Source: Oscarella lobularis
Lineage: Eukaryota > Porifera > Homoscleromorpha > Homosclerophorida > Oscarellidae
Reading direction: 5' to 3'
Assembly: GCF_947507565.1 (NCBI RefSeq)
Contig: NC_089183.1
Coordinates: 1,798,001 to 1,862,000 of the forward strand
Length of the DNA: 64,000 nucleotides
Part shown: piece by piece, positions 11,426-22,436 of the stretch
Numbering within the stretch: position 1 is the stretch's first letter
Layout of the letters: each line of letters starts with the position of its first letter
Translations under genes and position numbers: made by a program
The notes under the pieces: generated by a model
What the model saw: only the letters and a program-made list of their open reading frames with translations
What the model was told of the DNA's origin: nothing
Databases searched by the model: none

Positions 11426-12262
11426 GTGGCTATTTCTCCGTGCAAAGCACGGGCACCCAAACTAGAATCAGAGACGACCGTCATCAGAGGTCGCCCTCCC
11501 GGAAAGCTGCGCGACGACCACGCCTACATCCACGCCCCCGTCGTTATTTCTGACGACGGCAACAGCGGAAAATTTGCCTCTAGCTCCGGGGTTGCCGTTT
11601 CAATCGTCGTCATTGGCGGCTCTACCTGCATCTTTGTAGCAAGGTCTTTCTAGTCTGAAAACGACGTCGACGTCGATGACTCAGCCGCTGCCGCCACAGT
11701 GGGGACTTGGCTTCTCTTCTAATTCTCCTCAATGGCAGGCGACTCCTCTAGCGTTTGGACTGGGTTCACAAACGGCTCGTTTGTGGGCGCGAAAGGAGCA
11801 GCAAATGACGGCTCCCGTTGCGATGCAACCGCCACCGCTAGTCGAATCTTTTTCCCTCCCGTTGCCGCTTCCACGGCAACCATCGCGACGACAACGACCT
11901 TTGTTCCGAGTCATGGTTTCCAAATCAGCGACCCTAAACTCAACACCGCGGTCAAAGTCCGAGTCGTGGCCGTTGAGAATGATTGTTTCTGGTGACGCTT
12001 TGTCGACCATGACTCCGAAATGAAGCGACTCGGCGAAAAATTGAATTGCTATTGTCGTTCGGCCGAGCTCTGTCGCTTCCGACGCCTGTGTGCGTCGGAA
12101 CGACGTGCGCCGGCCAGTTCGAGGAGGAGTGGTATCGGTGCCGCGTGGAGAGGACGCTGGTCTCATTGTTCGATACGTCGACCTAGCCACGACAAAGTTG
12201 AAAGCGCGGCGCCAATTAAAATCGCTGACGTCGGATTTCTGTCGTCTTCCGGCAAAATCGAT
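11426..12262. other. Long overlapping open frames on both strands, coding status unclear
   Basis: Open frames occur on both strands (minus 11729-12190, plus 11676-12023 and others). The sequence is enriched in CGTCG and CGCC words, which suppress stop codons in several frames at once. The predicted proteins are biased for Ser, Arg, Pro and Thr and match nothing I recognise. I would not call a gene here. Confidence 0.25.
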
Positions 12263-12348
12263 TAATTAACCTTTATCACTGCAATTTTGAGAGCCAGAGA
12301 AAGCATTTAAAATGTTTTTTGAAAAAATTATAATTTCTTTAAACTAGG

Positions 12349-12613
12349 TTGGATTGAGGATTTTCCAAGCTATGGAAAAATAGAAGAAATCATTGTTTAC
12401 AATGGCAAAGTTTTCTTGTGCCTTAGAATTTTACAAGTTGTTACATACGAGAAGCACATACTTGGATATCAAATACTTGAAACAGAGGATAAAACTGTAA
12501 TTTGTCTTGACGAAATTACCTACTACGAACCTACAACGCCTTGGAGATATAACGAAAGGGTATTTATCAGTGAAAGAAGCACTACCGATATAGAATTGCA
12601 CAACGTACTCTAA
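12349..12613 (+). CDS. C-terminal exon fragment of a transposon-type protein
   Basis: After a pyrimidine-rich acceptor (..CTTTAAACTAG) an open exon reads GWIEDFPSYGKIEEIIVYNG and ends at a TAA after ELHNVL. The layout of a PxFGxI-like start, a short beta-rich middle and a tyrosine-rich YYEPTTPW segment resembles the C-terminal tail of TNP2-like and related invertebrate element proteins. No upstream exon was recognised, so this is probably an orphan fragment. A copy of a repeat (TTTGAGAGCCAGAGAAAGC) lies just 5' at 12287 and again near 17071. Confidence 0.35.
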
Positions 12614-12658
12614 TAAATATAATTAAATAACATAACTGTTTGTCAAAGTAATGTCAGT

Positions 12659-13667
12659 TTATTCCAAAGAAATTACGGAAATTTTCTCTTTTGCTTGAGT
12701 TACCGTAAGACGTTTTAACGGATCTTTCTCCGCACATGATTTTGCAGTAATCGTCAAAAAGGTGTTCATCACTGCCTAAATACAAAGTATTGGAGTTAGA
12801 AAACGGAATGACCTAAATTAGTCAACGTTAGCAACAAATTCAGCCAAAATACCGAAAGAGTAAACGTCCGATAAGAAACTTTCTTTAGCATGTCCTGAAG
12901 GAACTTCAGAAGCAATATGAGGTTGAGCAGTCAACAAATTTTTGAGGGCTTTTCCAGCAAGTGAGCATTTTCGAATCACTCTATTTTTCCATTGCGCCTT
13001 TCCGAAATCGATCAAAACCGCACGACAGTTATCACTTTCACCATCTAGAGCTACGTTCTCAGACTTAATGTCGTTATGAAGAAGATTAAGAGAGTGAATA
13101 TATTGCATAGCATTTAAAACGTCTACTAAAAGTTTGACGAGGAGGGCCTTCAAGAAAGAAGCGTTATCTTTCTCGTGTTGATTTGAACGAAAATTTGCTA
13201 CAGCGTCGTGAAGCGTAAGATGGACGCCAGATGCTAAGTGAAGTTTTGTAACCATAATGTATGGCTCTGCAACACTGCGAACTCCAACAAGCCAGGCAAC
13301 ATTTTCGTGGCAAAGACGGCTCAAGACCTTCGCTTCGTGGACTAACTCTCCACGAATTGAGCTCTTGAACGTTTTAGCGCAGACCCACGCTTTATTTAAT
13401 ACTCTTATCTGACATGATCCAAACCGGCCAGATCCTAGATGAAATCATTATAAGAACATAAATTGAAGTGAGAGCTACTAATACTCACCAAGGTTTTCTC
13501 GAAAATTTCCATACTGGCTTAGAGGCTCAAGCCAACGCGAAGAAATTTCGCGGCAAAAATCCACCTTCTCCTCCTTGTTAGCGGCAATGCTACTCGGAGG
13601 GGCCTTTGCTGCTGTTTTTATTCTCCATTTTGCCTTCTGTAGCTCGGCGTTTTTTTCTCGAAGCGTT
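12659..13667 (-). CDS. Protein kinase, partial at 5' end
   Basis: Three exons are joined by short GT..AG introns: 13667-13489, 13434-12827 and 12775-12659 (TAA). The first gives a basic, probably coiled N-terminal segment (LREKNAELQKAKWRIK). Across the first junction lies a glycine loop (LGSGRFGSC) with the ATP-binding Lys in WVCAKTF. The second exon holds the catalytic loop HNDIKSEN, the metal-binding DFG (LIDFGKAQ) and a P+1 region ASEVPSG with SDVYSFG. The last exon closes the C-lobe with SCAEKDPLKRLT. All core catalytic residues are present, with Asn in place of the Arg of HRD. The frame is open at 13667 behind an acceptor, so one or more 5' exons lie upstream; a candidate open frame is 13874-14065. 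It is divergent from the kinase at 14422. Subfamily not determined. Confidence 0.82.
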
Positions 13668-14099
13668 CTGTAATTTTAAATTTGAAAAATACCAGAATTG
13701 CAAAATAATTATTAGCCCCAGCACACTCTTCCGTGTTTTGTCTTAATTAAAAAACTAACAGGATTAAGAGTGTGTCTGGAGCAATTGCATTATTTTGCAA
13801 ATAATAACTTTTTGTCTGTATATCATATTTTTGCAGAAATACTTTTGTACGTAGATAACTATAGCATACATACTTAACGGCTGTTAATAGCAGGTTGTGT
13901 GCTGTTCAAGATCAGGCTGAAAAAAGGAGATTTAGGACAGAGAATTTTTCGGAAAAGAGTTTTCATTTCTATACAGGATTTTCTTCTAAAAAAGAATTTG
14001 ACGTCGTCTGGAACTGGCTTTGTCCCGCTGCTCGCACTATACGGCTTGGGGGGATAGCGCCTCATAGTACAAGTGTGCTCCCAAGTACTACTGTGAGAC

Positions 14100-14421
14100 C
14101 TGCCTAAAAGATCACCTGCCTAAAAGATCATGACGTCATCGTTACGTAGACATACGTAACGATGACGTCGCCACTTGCCGTGCTCCCTCTCCGCCTTCCA
14201 TGCGATCTAGAGCAATTTCGTTGGGGGAGACGACTCTCGACCATAAATAGATTCAGCGAGTACTCTCGCACTCTGATCTTTTATTCCGGCGATCTTTTAT
14301 ACCGCCGGCAAAAAAGATCACCCGTATAAAAGATCGACGCACACTTGTGTCAGTGAACAGCAATAGCAAACATTTTCATTCGCAATAGCAAACATTTTCA
14401 TTCCGTGAAATGATCTTACAG
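14100..14421. promoter_or_regulatory. Likely shared promoter between two divergent kinase genes
   Basis: A perfect 17-bp inverted repeat with a 4-bp spacer spans 14132-14169; its outer parts carry TGACGTCA (14131-14138), the CREB/ATF consensus. The octamer AAAAGATC occurs six times in both orientations (about 14107, 14123, 14275, 14291, 14312 and 14326), several within TATAAAAGATC-like words that could serve as TATA elements. A 21-bp direct duplication (CAATAGCAAACATTTTCATT) lies at 14359-14402. The position between head-to-head kinase genes supports a regulatory reading; no transcription start is shown. Confidence 0.5.
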
Positions 14422-15505
14422 GAAGAAGCAAAAGGTATGCAAACTGGCAATCAGAAGCAAAGTTTGACTGCAACAGAGCAGTCACGTTAAAGATACATGA
14501 TTTTCATAGTGGCCGAAAGGTACACGGACCGGGCTCGTCGAGCATAATCTACGACGCACAGTACATGTTTGGCAGAGTCGCCTGCAAGTACGTAGAAAAA
14601 GAGGAGAGCGCATTGCTTCACTTTGCTTCAAGCAAAGCGAAGCGCGAGATTAAAATGCTCAGGTAGTTTTTTGTAAATGCGTTTATCCTCAAACTGCTAG
14701 CATATCGTAGCCAACTTCGTCACCCAGCATTATAAATTTCTACGGTTACGTAGAACTTGACGATCACTTCAAAATCGTCCTTGAACAGCACCGAAACAAC
14801 CTCTTTAACTATTTTATAAACGACAAGGTGAATTTAAATAATATAACAGGGAACTCGATACTTGGGCAGGTCGCCTTAGGCATGTCGTACCTCCATAGGA
14901 ATGATGTAATTCACTGCGACATCAAATCTGTAAACATTCTTGTAAGTCGCTTCTATTTGGTCAACAAAAATACTATTGTTTTTGAACGTCTTAGTTGGAT
15001 TGGCCCTCAAATGTGGTGAAAATCGCCGACTTCGGGTCAGCCATTTTCAAAAACCGAATACAAGAATTTGACATAGAGAGCGTCGTAAATATTGGGACGT
15101 CATGCTACTATTGCCCAGAAATGTGGGAAGGCAAATTGGGAAAGCCGTCGGACGTTTATGACTTCGGTTGCGTTTTGTACGAGATGGCCTCTAACGAGAT
15201 GCCCTCTAAAGAGGTAATGTGGAGAGGATTACAAAAACCGGCATTCCAGAGGAAAACTATGCAAGGGTAACGAAAGCTTAATTTAGATCTGTCATCCAAT
15301 TTATCAAAATGATCGTAATTTTACAGTGTTTTTCCTAATCCGTACGAAAAGCTCCCCAAAAAAGAGATGTGTTTTGCAGTTTTTGCAAAGTGCGGGACAG
15401 CAAACTTGGAGAAAAGGCTTACCGCGGAGGATCTCGTCCATGTCTTGAACTTTGAGAAAAACTTTCTCAAACAGTCCGAGAACAGTCAGAAAAGAAAGAA
15501 ATAGA
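14422..15505 (+). CDS. Protein kinase, second of divergent pair
   Basis: Exons are 14422-14662, 14711-14941, 14995-15266 and 15327-15505 (TAG), with GT..AG introns. The glycine loop reads VHGPGSSSIIYDAQY, followed by the ATP-binding Lys in VACKYVEKE. The second exon has SIINFYGYVELDDHFKIVLE, the hydrophobic ALGMSYLHRNDVIHCDIKS catalytic loop (H-C-D) and NIL. The third opens with VVKIADFGSA and continues GTSCYYCPEMWEGK and SDVYDFG. The last closes with CGTANLEKRLTAEDL. Catalytic Lys, Asp and DFG are intact. Exon 2 needs a one-base correction just after the acceptor (LRHP then SIINFYG), so this copy is either mildly defective or carries a sequencing error. It resembles tyrosine-kinase-like or MAP3K-type kinases; subfamily not resolved. 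The 5' exon is not identified. Confidence 0.75.
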
Positions 15506-17695
15506 AAACTGTTTGGTAAATCATTTATGATTACAAGCTTTTTAAAAACTTGGGTTGATTATTATTTAGAAACATTATAAAAATCGTTCTTCCAATGTCA
15601 CTAATCCTGGAGTGATGTATCAAATAAGATATGATTTAAAAGCGTTGGACAAATGTTGTCAGAATTATGCTATGATAGGGGTGAATAATGAACTATGAAA
15701 TTGCTGTTTCGCCAAAAGGCTGCGTATTTTCTAAAGCAATCTTGGGTTATTTGGAAAGGTTGATAACCTAGTTTTCGCCCGATGTTACGTAAAATTGAAT
15801 TAGGTGGTTGAGAACAGTAGAGGGAGGTATTAGTTAAGTAGTATATACAATGAAGTGTATATTGGTGGCTAAGCCATTGATTTCGAAGTTACTGTAATTG
15901 TTTTTGGTTTAGTATCCGGGCTTCAAGCGTACGCGAAGACGTCGTAAACAAGCTCGAATGAAGTTATTGGATCCTCAATCTGACTCCAGCAGGGGTAAAC
16001 ATTTTTATAGCTTGTTCGATGTTCGCGTCAGGTTTTTTTGGAGGAGTTGGGCGTGAGCGACGATCCTCGATCGTCCTCGATCGGCGTTCTTTCGAAGGTT
16101 GCGCACATTCGATTGTTGTTTTGTAGTGATAATAGTGTTTAAGACGCGTTTAAAATGTAGAAAGAGGACTTTTGGGGCATTTGCGATCGAGCACATCAAG
16201 CAATAATGTCACCGGCTTTTTCGCTAGCGTCCTTGTATGAGAGAATCGATTTTTGGCTCGAAAACATCATTTCGGATGAGGGGCGACATCGAATTGAGTG
16301 AAAAGGTAAGTAATAAGTATATCTGCGGATTTCGAACATATTCGAATGTGCTACACACGCGAGCAGGCGTGTCTGTGTTTTCGACTTATTTTTACATCGA
16401 AAACTGGCGAATATCAAATCGGCTTTGAACTAGTTTTGTAGGACCGACATTGGCGGTTTGACTGGTGGTGGTGGTCCGCGGAATTAACGTTCGACGTTTC
16501 TTCGCGAAACGGCGCGCTTTCGAAAAGACGTCGCGATCAAAAAAAATTCGAGTTCCTTTTTCGATTATCTTTGTCCCGCAATACAGTGTAGATTTTGTTT
16601 GCATTTTTTAGCGAAACGAAGTGGTCTTAGGTTGTATGTGAGGGACGATAGGAATTGGTGTCCATCGGCTCAAATTTTTGGTGAATTTTTATAGAAGTTG
16701 CCCTTTTGAGCAGACTTTGCGTTGCGTAAATTGCGTAAATTGCGTAAATAGTGCCAACCCTTGATTTTTATTAACGGTTTGACATCAATATTGTTAACCA
16801 GCCGAGTGATGTGTGTATGATAGCGCGCTTTGCTGATTTTGTTGGATTTGGCTCGAATGCAACGTTTCCGAAGCTCGGGCCACGTCGACAAAGATGGAAA
16901 GGTAAGTATTAATCAATTCTGAACAGAAAAACTAGCAAAAAAAGTCAATTGAATATGTAATACGGGTGTTACTCCACTGTGTCCACTAGAGGCGCATTAG
17001 AGGTAAATTGGCTAAAATATTCGGTGTCATTTCAGGCTTGTTCTAAACCGTTATCGCTGTTTTGAGAGCCAGAGAAAGCGTTTAAAAGCTCTCTTCTGAA
17101 TGCTTGGTTGGCTTCATAGAATGTAATCTCAATTTATTATTCAGAAATCGTCATCTTAAAAAGTTATCTGCGCTACGTGGATTAATGGTTTGACAAATAC
17201 CGTTATTTTTCTGTAGTTCGGTAGAGAATTTTACGCATTTTAATCTGAGTTTAGGGTCCCCTGGTCATATTAGAAGTTTGACGCCTTGTAATCTATGGAA
17301 CGCCAAACGTGTCAAAAGACCCGAATTTACATATATGGATCAATTTAAATCATATATACAGAGACAAACAATTGATATAAATTCTGTATTTATTTTATTA
17401 TATACATACTCTGAATTAATTTATATAGACCAAGTAGATTAACTTTTATTGATTTTCATTTCATCTGTATACTTCCGTTGAAGATAAGGAATAAAAGAGA
17501 GTACGAAAATGCCACAGCAAAAGCAGACCCTCAAAAATAGAATACGAACACGTGGCATCATAAAGCCAACCTACAGTACAACTACAGCATATATTTTGGA
17601 TGATGAAGAAAACAATGGTCATACTGTCAGTGTATGCATTTTGTACCTGCGATCGGTGATGCTATGATGCTCGACGATCCTTCAACGAACAGTGC
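15506..17695. other. Non-coding stretch with small repeats
   Basis: No convincing coding exon. It contains three tandem copies of TTGCGTAAA at 16722-16748. Two strong donor-like sites (AAAAGGTAAGTAATAAG near 16300 and GGAAAGGTAAGTATTAATC near 16890) could mark untranslated exons. A second copy of the repeat word seen at 12287 lies near 17071. AT-rich sequence with TATATA words occupies 17320-17440. Confidence 0.35.
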
Positions 17696-17887
17696 CTAGC
17701 CAAACGCCCGAGGAACCTGCTCCTTACAGATCGAAGTTATACATTGACCATCTGGCCCTAATCCAGTTTCACCAATGAAATCTGACCTATATGTGTAGCA
17801 GTGGGTCGAGTAATCACCCTTATTCAGGCACTTCAAGTGCATAAAAGAATGCGAGAGAGGCATTTTGTCTGGCCACACCATGAACAT
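17696..17887 (-). other. Short open frame of unknown status
   Basis: An uninterrupted frame ends in a stop at 17696. It contains LKCLNKGDYSTHCYTYRSD with two spaced Cys and reads like a fragment of a larger protein. I do not recognise it, and no flanking exons are evident. It may be an element relic. Confidence 0.2.
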
Positions 17888-19740
17888 TCTTCGTAGGTCT
17901 TGAAGAGAAGCTGAATCGATTTTGCTTTTGACGCATGCTTTCGCTTTCTCTTGCGTTTGAATGAAATGACCGCTCGCGGAATACCACCGACAATATCGTA
18001 GATCATTGACTTAGCGGATTACTACTCTTGAGGCACCGGATGTCAGATTCTGACGAAAGGAAAGACACTCTTTCATACAGCTTCTGGTCGAAGTAAGATT
18101 GATAGTGTGAACGATTTGGAGATAACAACCGTTCGATACGTGTACCTTGATATAATTTTATCCCCATAACGACCAGCATAATGTAGATATTATAGACCTA
18201 GCGAATTAATTTATATATTCAATTATGTCATCATATTTATCAACTTAGATACATCTGTTACATTGCAACATGTAATTACTTCTGTTTAAGTGGGATTTTT
18301 GCGTTTTTTAATTAAGGTAATTGATGTCGTGTTTGTTGAGAGTGAGCAGGCGCAGTTTTGCCTTAATTCTCGAAGTGCACTTATAAAAGACGTTATTCTG
18401 TCTCTGCATTTTAGTTTTGGAACATTTTGCAGTAAAGAAAATACTCTTATTTAAACTGCTATGCACTGCATGCAGTCTTTCACCTGCCACAATCTGGAGT
18501 AGAACAGGAATGACAATGATGTAAAATTGAATGGGGAAAATTTGCAGGCGGCTGCAAATCCACGTTTATTCAAACTGAGAAGACAGCAGTGCAAAGAAAA
18601 AGAGCGTTTTATCTGCAATACAAAGACTGCAGTGCTGCTGTGCACTCTAACCAAAATAAACATCAATTAAACAAATTTAATAAAACCTTGTGAATCCGCT
18701 GATGTACACAAACTTATTCGTTGCGTCTATATCCATTAAGCCTATCAGTTCACCTCATCATAACATTGCTTCTTTTTTTTTCATTCATGTGTTACGAACA
18801 ACTGCTTCAACAGCGCACGCTGCTGAATTGAGTAATGCTTCAAAAAAAGCGGTCATACTCAGAAACTGAAGAATTGAAGCTGCTGGATGATACGAATGCT
18901 CCAGCGATATTTGACCAGTCTCTGACAGCCAATGGACTTTAGCATCGCCGTACGTTTGACAGGACGATTTCCTTGCAACGCATTAAAGTTGCAATGACTG
19001 GATCCTTTTCCGCCAACTTTTTAAAGACGCCTTCAACCTCCTCGCTTAGGGCCTTTGGGAAAGCGCGTTCGTCGATTGTCTCGAGGTCCGCGATGGTCAG
19101 AAGGACATTTCACCTCACGCAGCGAAAAATTACACATTCGGCGTCCTCGCAATGCCCGAAAGACATGAAGGTTCCCACCTGCGCAACGACCAACTCTCAA
19201 ATGTTTGAGGAACGCTCTATCATGAGTTACTCGATTTGGCCTCAGCTCAAGGCAAGTTAGCTGCCGAAAGCGACTATTGCATAAATAATAACTTTGCCAA
19301 AAAGAGTAAGTTCACCTTAGTCAAGCTCTTGGACCGCCGTTGGAATAGTGCTATCTTTCGGACAGGCTTGGCGTCTAATCAAAGACGAAAATTCCATAAA
19401 CATTTTCACGACGTCTTTTTCGGAAAGGCCACATTCAAGGGCAATTTAAATTGATCATTGAACGAATGTGACACATAAAACCTTCAAACCTACCTTAGCT
19501 GTAAAGCAGAAAAAATCCGCGTATCCATCCGCGGTGCGGCAAAGAGCGGCCGGCAAATACTTCAAAACTTCCTTTTTTATGGAACGAGCCTCCCCTCCAT
19601 TAATAGCTTTCTCGGAGTAGCGCTTTTCAAGACTGATGAAGAAGGCGATGCTACTGGATGCTCTTCGGCACATAGCAGGAAGCTACCGAAACGCCTCATC
19701 TTTATCAACCGTTTTTAATGCATTTACTGCCTTCTCGAAA
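17888..19740. other. No gene recognised
   Basis: Open frames here (for example plus 18973-19260 and minus 19455-19673) are short, overlap on both strands and match no family I know. A minus-strand segment near 19060-18970 (TIDERAFPKALSEEVEGVF) is amphipathic and could be an exon, but it has no supported partners. Confidence 0.25.
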
Positions 19741-20120
19741 GGAAAGACGACGAGAGGTGTAGTGATGTGCGTATCGATACCCAAGTATCGATACCACCGA
19801 TACTGAGCCTGCGCTTGCCTGTATCGATACTTCGTGAGGTATCGATAGCTATCAACTAGCTGACTACCCGGCTTCGCCCGGGTCGGGAGCAGGAGATTCT
19901 AAGGTTTTCGATGAACCCTGTGGCAGACACTTGGAAAGGCGTAACTTTCCGTGTTACTTCCGACACTACCATTATGTCTGCGCTCCTGGAACCTAAATCG
20001 TATTTGTGGACCCGCTCTCGGTACGCTTTGGGGAGCAAGACCCACTCCCGCTAAGGTGAGTACCCGGCTTTGCCCGTTGTGCGGACTTTTTTTTGACAGG
20101 TAGCGATAGGGCACGTGGTT
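19741..20120. repeat. GTATCGATAC palindrome cluster and ACCCGGC(T)TTCGCCC repeats
   Basis: Palindromic GTATCGATAC and close variants occur several times between 19765 and 19850. Two copies of a TACCCGGCTT(C/T)GCCCG word flank 19866-20085, a word I associate with non-LTR or SINE-like element ends in invertebrates. No coding frame is supported. Confidence 0.35.
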
Positions 20121-20885
20121 TGACTTGCTTGGGTAAGAGTTTCAAAGTATTGGTACTTCTTTGTGGCGTAGGTTCGTTGTTCGTGTATCGAAAAAAGTGT
20201 AGCAAGACGCATTTTTACTTTATTTAATTAAAACAGGATGAAAAGAAGAAGATTGAGGCCAACAGGCCAAACGTGGAGTTTAAATGACCACTTTTTGCCG
20301 TGATATAAATATTTTTTGCAATTTTTGCCGTTGGTTTCGGCGTCTTTTGATGTTTGGAAATTTTCTTTATTTTACTTTTCTTTTTAGAGGGCTTTTTCAA
20401 ACATTTTCGCTTTTTCATCGATTAGCTTTATTGGTTAACTGCTTTGGCTTGTTTGCCTTTTTAGGTGTTGGCCTTGTTACCCGGATAAGGGTGAGGGTTA
20501 GCCTGGGTTAGAACATCTATTTATGCCTATTTTGAGCGTTGGGCTCTTTTTTAGAGCGTAGGTTTGTCCCTGGTTGTAGAGTTAATTCAAAAAATCATCA
20601 AAAACCGTATTCCCACGATCTGGATTCGTCTTGTCGAAGTGCTTTTTTTCTCGGAGGCGCAGACAAGACCTTCACCAGCTTCACGGGAAAGACGCCAATT
20701 TCCTCTCCGTCGCTATCGCTATATGTAATCGTGACCGGCAAATTCGTCTCCGATATGTTCCATAGGAGGATTTTTTCGCAGATCTTCGAAAAAAAGAAGA
20801 GATCGAGTTAGCGAAAATTACACAAAGTGAGAGACCGCGCCCACGCAATCTATAGTAAAGTACGTTCAGTCTTAATGTGTACACT
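20121..20885. other. No gene recognised
   Basis: It contains T-rich/A-rich tracts that give a lysine-rich minus-strand frame (20224-20418), and a degenerate GGGTTAG-like patch near 20490-20512. Nothing is clearly coding. Confidence 0.3.
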
Positions 20886-20889
20886 ATCT

Positions 20890-21070
20890 AGTCGATATTC
20901 GAGTCCATCAAATTAATGGAGTCGATATCTAATTGATTGAGTCGATATCGAGTCGATATCGAGTCCATAGAGTCCATTGAGTCGATATCGAGTAGGTATC
21001 GAGTTGATATCGAGTTCATCGAATTGATTGAGTCGATATCGAATCGATTGAGTCCATATCGCCTCGATGT
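20890..21070. repeat. Irregular tandem array of GAGTCGATATC units
   Basis: About 180 bp built from variants of GAGTCGATATC, GAGTCCAT and GAATTGATTGA, giving many overlapping CGATATCG palindromes. The units are short and variable, consistent with a microsatellite-like or foldback array. Confidence 0.7.
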
Positions 21071-21114
21071 TAGTGCAGTAAGCTGTATTTAAAGTTGTCG
21101 CGAACTCCATCCCA

Positions 21115-21405
21115 TATGCCGTACTTCCACAATAGTGGTCTCATACAAAGCTTTTTAGTGGTTTTTGTCTACTACCGGTATTCCGGTATTTTTATTAGCT
21201 CTCTCAGAACATTCTTCATATATTGTTATCGCATTCTTTTTGGGCATGGTATGAAACGTGACCACCATTCCGCTATACCCGTCAATCCCGGCATTCTGCG
21301 TTACGCCGTACATTACGCGTTTCTCATTTTGGTCCAGATGCAACTTGCGGCAGAAATACGTCACGCACAGCAGCAGCAACCTCAACATTGGATGCCCCAC
21401 TTCGG
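21115..21405 (-). pseudogene. Integrase-core-like element fragment
   Basis: The minus frame reads HLDQNEKRVMYGVT, then GIDGYSGMVVTFHTMPKKN and AITIYEE. A conserved (H)xD-QNEK followed about 16 residues later by DGYSxMVV is the start of the DDE integrase-like core of a multicopy invertebrate family; the first catalytic Asp (HLD) is present. It is truncated on the right exactly where a TAGCCTCG element end begins (21406) and on the left after NTGIPVVDKNH. Only this piece of the gene is visible. Confidence 0.55.
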
Positions 21406-22436
21406 TAGCCTCGCGTGCCAGGCTCTCCCCGTATTCAGCGCGCATTAGCGCCCCATTCCAGGGAGAGCCTGAACGGTCTACGTTATGTCCTGCTTTTGGC
21501 ACGTGATCAGGTCATCGCATTACTCTTAATTTGTGTCGTCATGATTCGATTTCGAATAGAAGTCGCGTGCTTCGTTCGAACGCATCGTTTCGCTTCGCGT
21601 TTTGCCTATGAACGCCGATTATCGACCCCAGCTAGCGAAAAGGTAAGCCTGCGTATTATTCCTATGTGCTAGGACTACCTATAGGCTTCGCGAGACGGTG
21701 AAGTTTGATTCCCTGCCTGTGCAAGGGGTCCAGAAGTTGATAGAAGGCGAATGCGGAAAGCTTTCTGATCGAGAGGTTGGTTTGATCGTAAGGGAAGCGT
21801 TCCCTTTCTGTTCGAGGAAAAGACTTGGAGTTGCTCGTGTCTACCATTACGTTGGGCTCTTATATCAGCCAGATGGTACGTTTCTAATTTCTTCCGAGCC
21901 AATTTTAATCGAGAACTACTAGATGGATCCTGTGGATTCGCACCCAGCTAAGACTCAGGCTACCGAACGTCGGTGATATTTTTAGATAATTTCATTTGTT
22001 ACGTCCCACCTCGTCGTATCTAGAAATTGATTGGTTGCGTGTATCGGCACACCTGGCTTCTGAAATGGAAGAGTTGGCTCGAATTCAAACGTCACCTTTG
22101 GCGGAAACCTTTCCTTCCGAGTTGATTCTTGCTGACTACTGCAAGACCGTTCGAGCAGTTGCTCCTACATCATTCGAGTTATTCGACACATTGGCACGGC
22201 CTCCTAAGCGGTACGACGGCAAGTCTGGCTCCGGCGCCACTTCCGGTTTTCCTACGACGGCCGACTTCATCATTCTGCTACTTCTAAAAAATCGCCTTCA
22301 AAAGTTGCAGCTGTTGCACTGGGGCCTTTCCTTTGATGCTTTTCGGCAAAGGCACAAGCAAACAGGTCTGCTAGAGAACCTTCAGTATAAGTGCCATGGG
22401 TAATTAACGACTGTTCTTAGGTATGACATGAAATCG
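21406..22436 (+). mobile_element. 5' part of a second DUF6589 element with TAGCCTCG terminus
   Basis: The end reads TAGCCTCGCGTGCCAGG. A perfect 11-bp stem begins 13 bases in (21419-21429 with 21461-21471, loop 31 nt). The same plan, with identical first ten bases, is seen at the ends of the 32624-37731 element. It interrupts the integrase relic ending at 21405. The right end was not found, so the element is probably truncated where the zinc-finger family gene begins. Confidence 0.6.
21540..22399 (+). pseudogene. DUF6589-type protein, N-terminal exons
   Basis: Exon 1 (from about 21540) ends RRLSTPASEK at a GTAAGC donor near 21642. Exon 2 (21685-21875) reads LSDREVGLIVREAFPFCS then VYHYVGL. 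Exon 3 (22024-22399) starts EIDWLRVSAHLASEMEELA and ends at a GTAATT donor, with TSFELFDTLARPPKR and a leucine-rich LLLLKNRLQKLQLLHWGLS segment. The same succession (EIGRIVRKAFP; then a VDW..LSMEME block with LFKIISDVI) occurs in the DUF6589 gene at 37485-34734, which ties the exons together. The conserved C-terminal DUF6589 half is absent here. Exon joins are inferred from splice signals and frame. Confidence 0.6.

Noticed and set aside
11426..12262. A Ser/Arg/Pro-rich protein gene on either strand
   Set aside because: Both strands stay open because of CGTCG-type composition. There is no family match, splice support or codon-level evidence.
16001..16910. Conserved upstream exons with strong GTAAGT donors
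   Set aside because: The donor sites look good, but no downstream acceptor exon with coding content could be linked.
20224..20418. Lysine-rich (histone-like) small protein on the minus strand
   Set aside because: Low-complexity translation of T-rich DNA, with no histone-fold residues.
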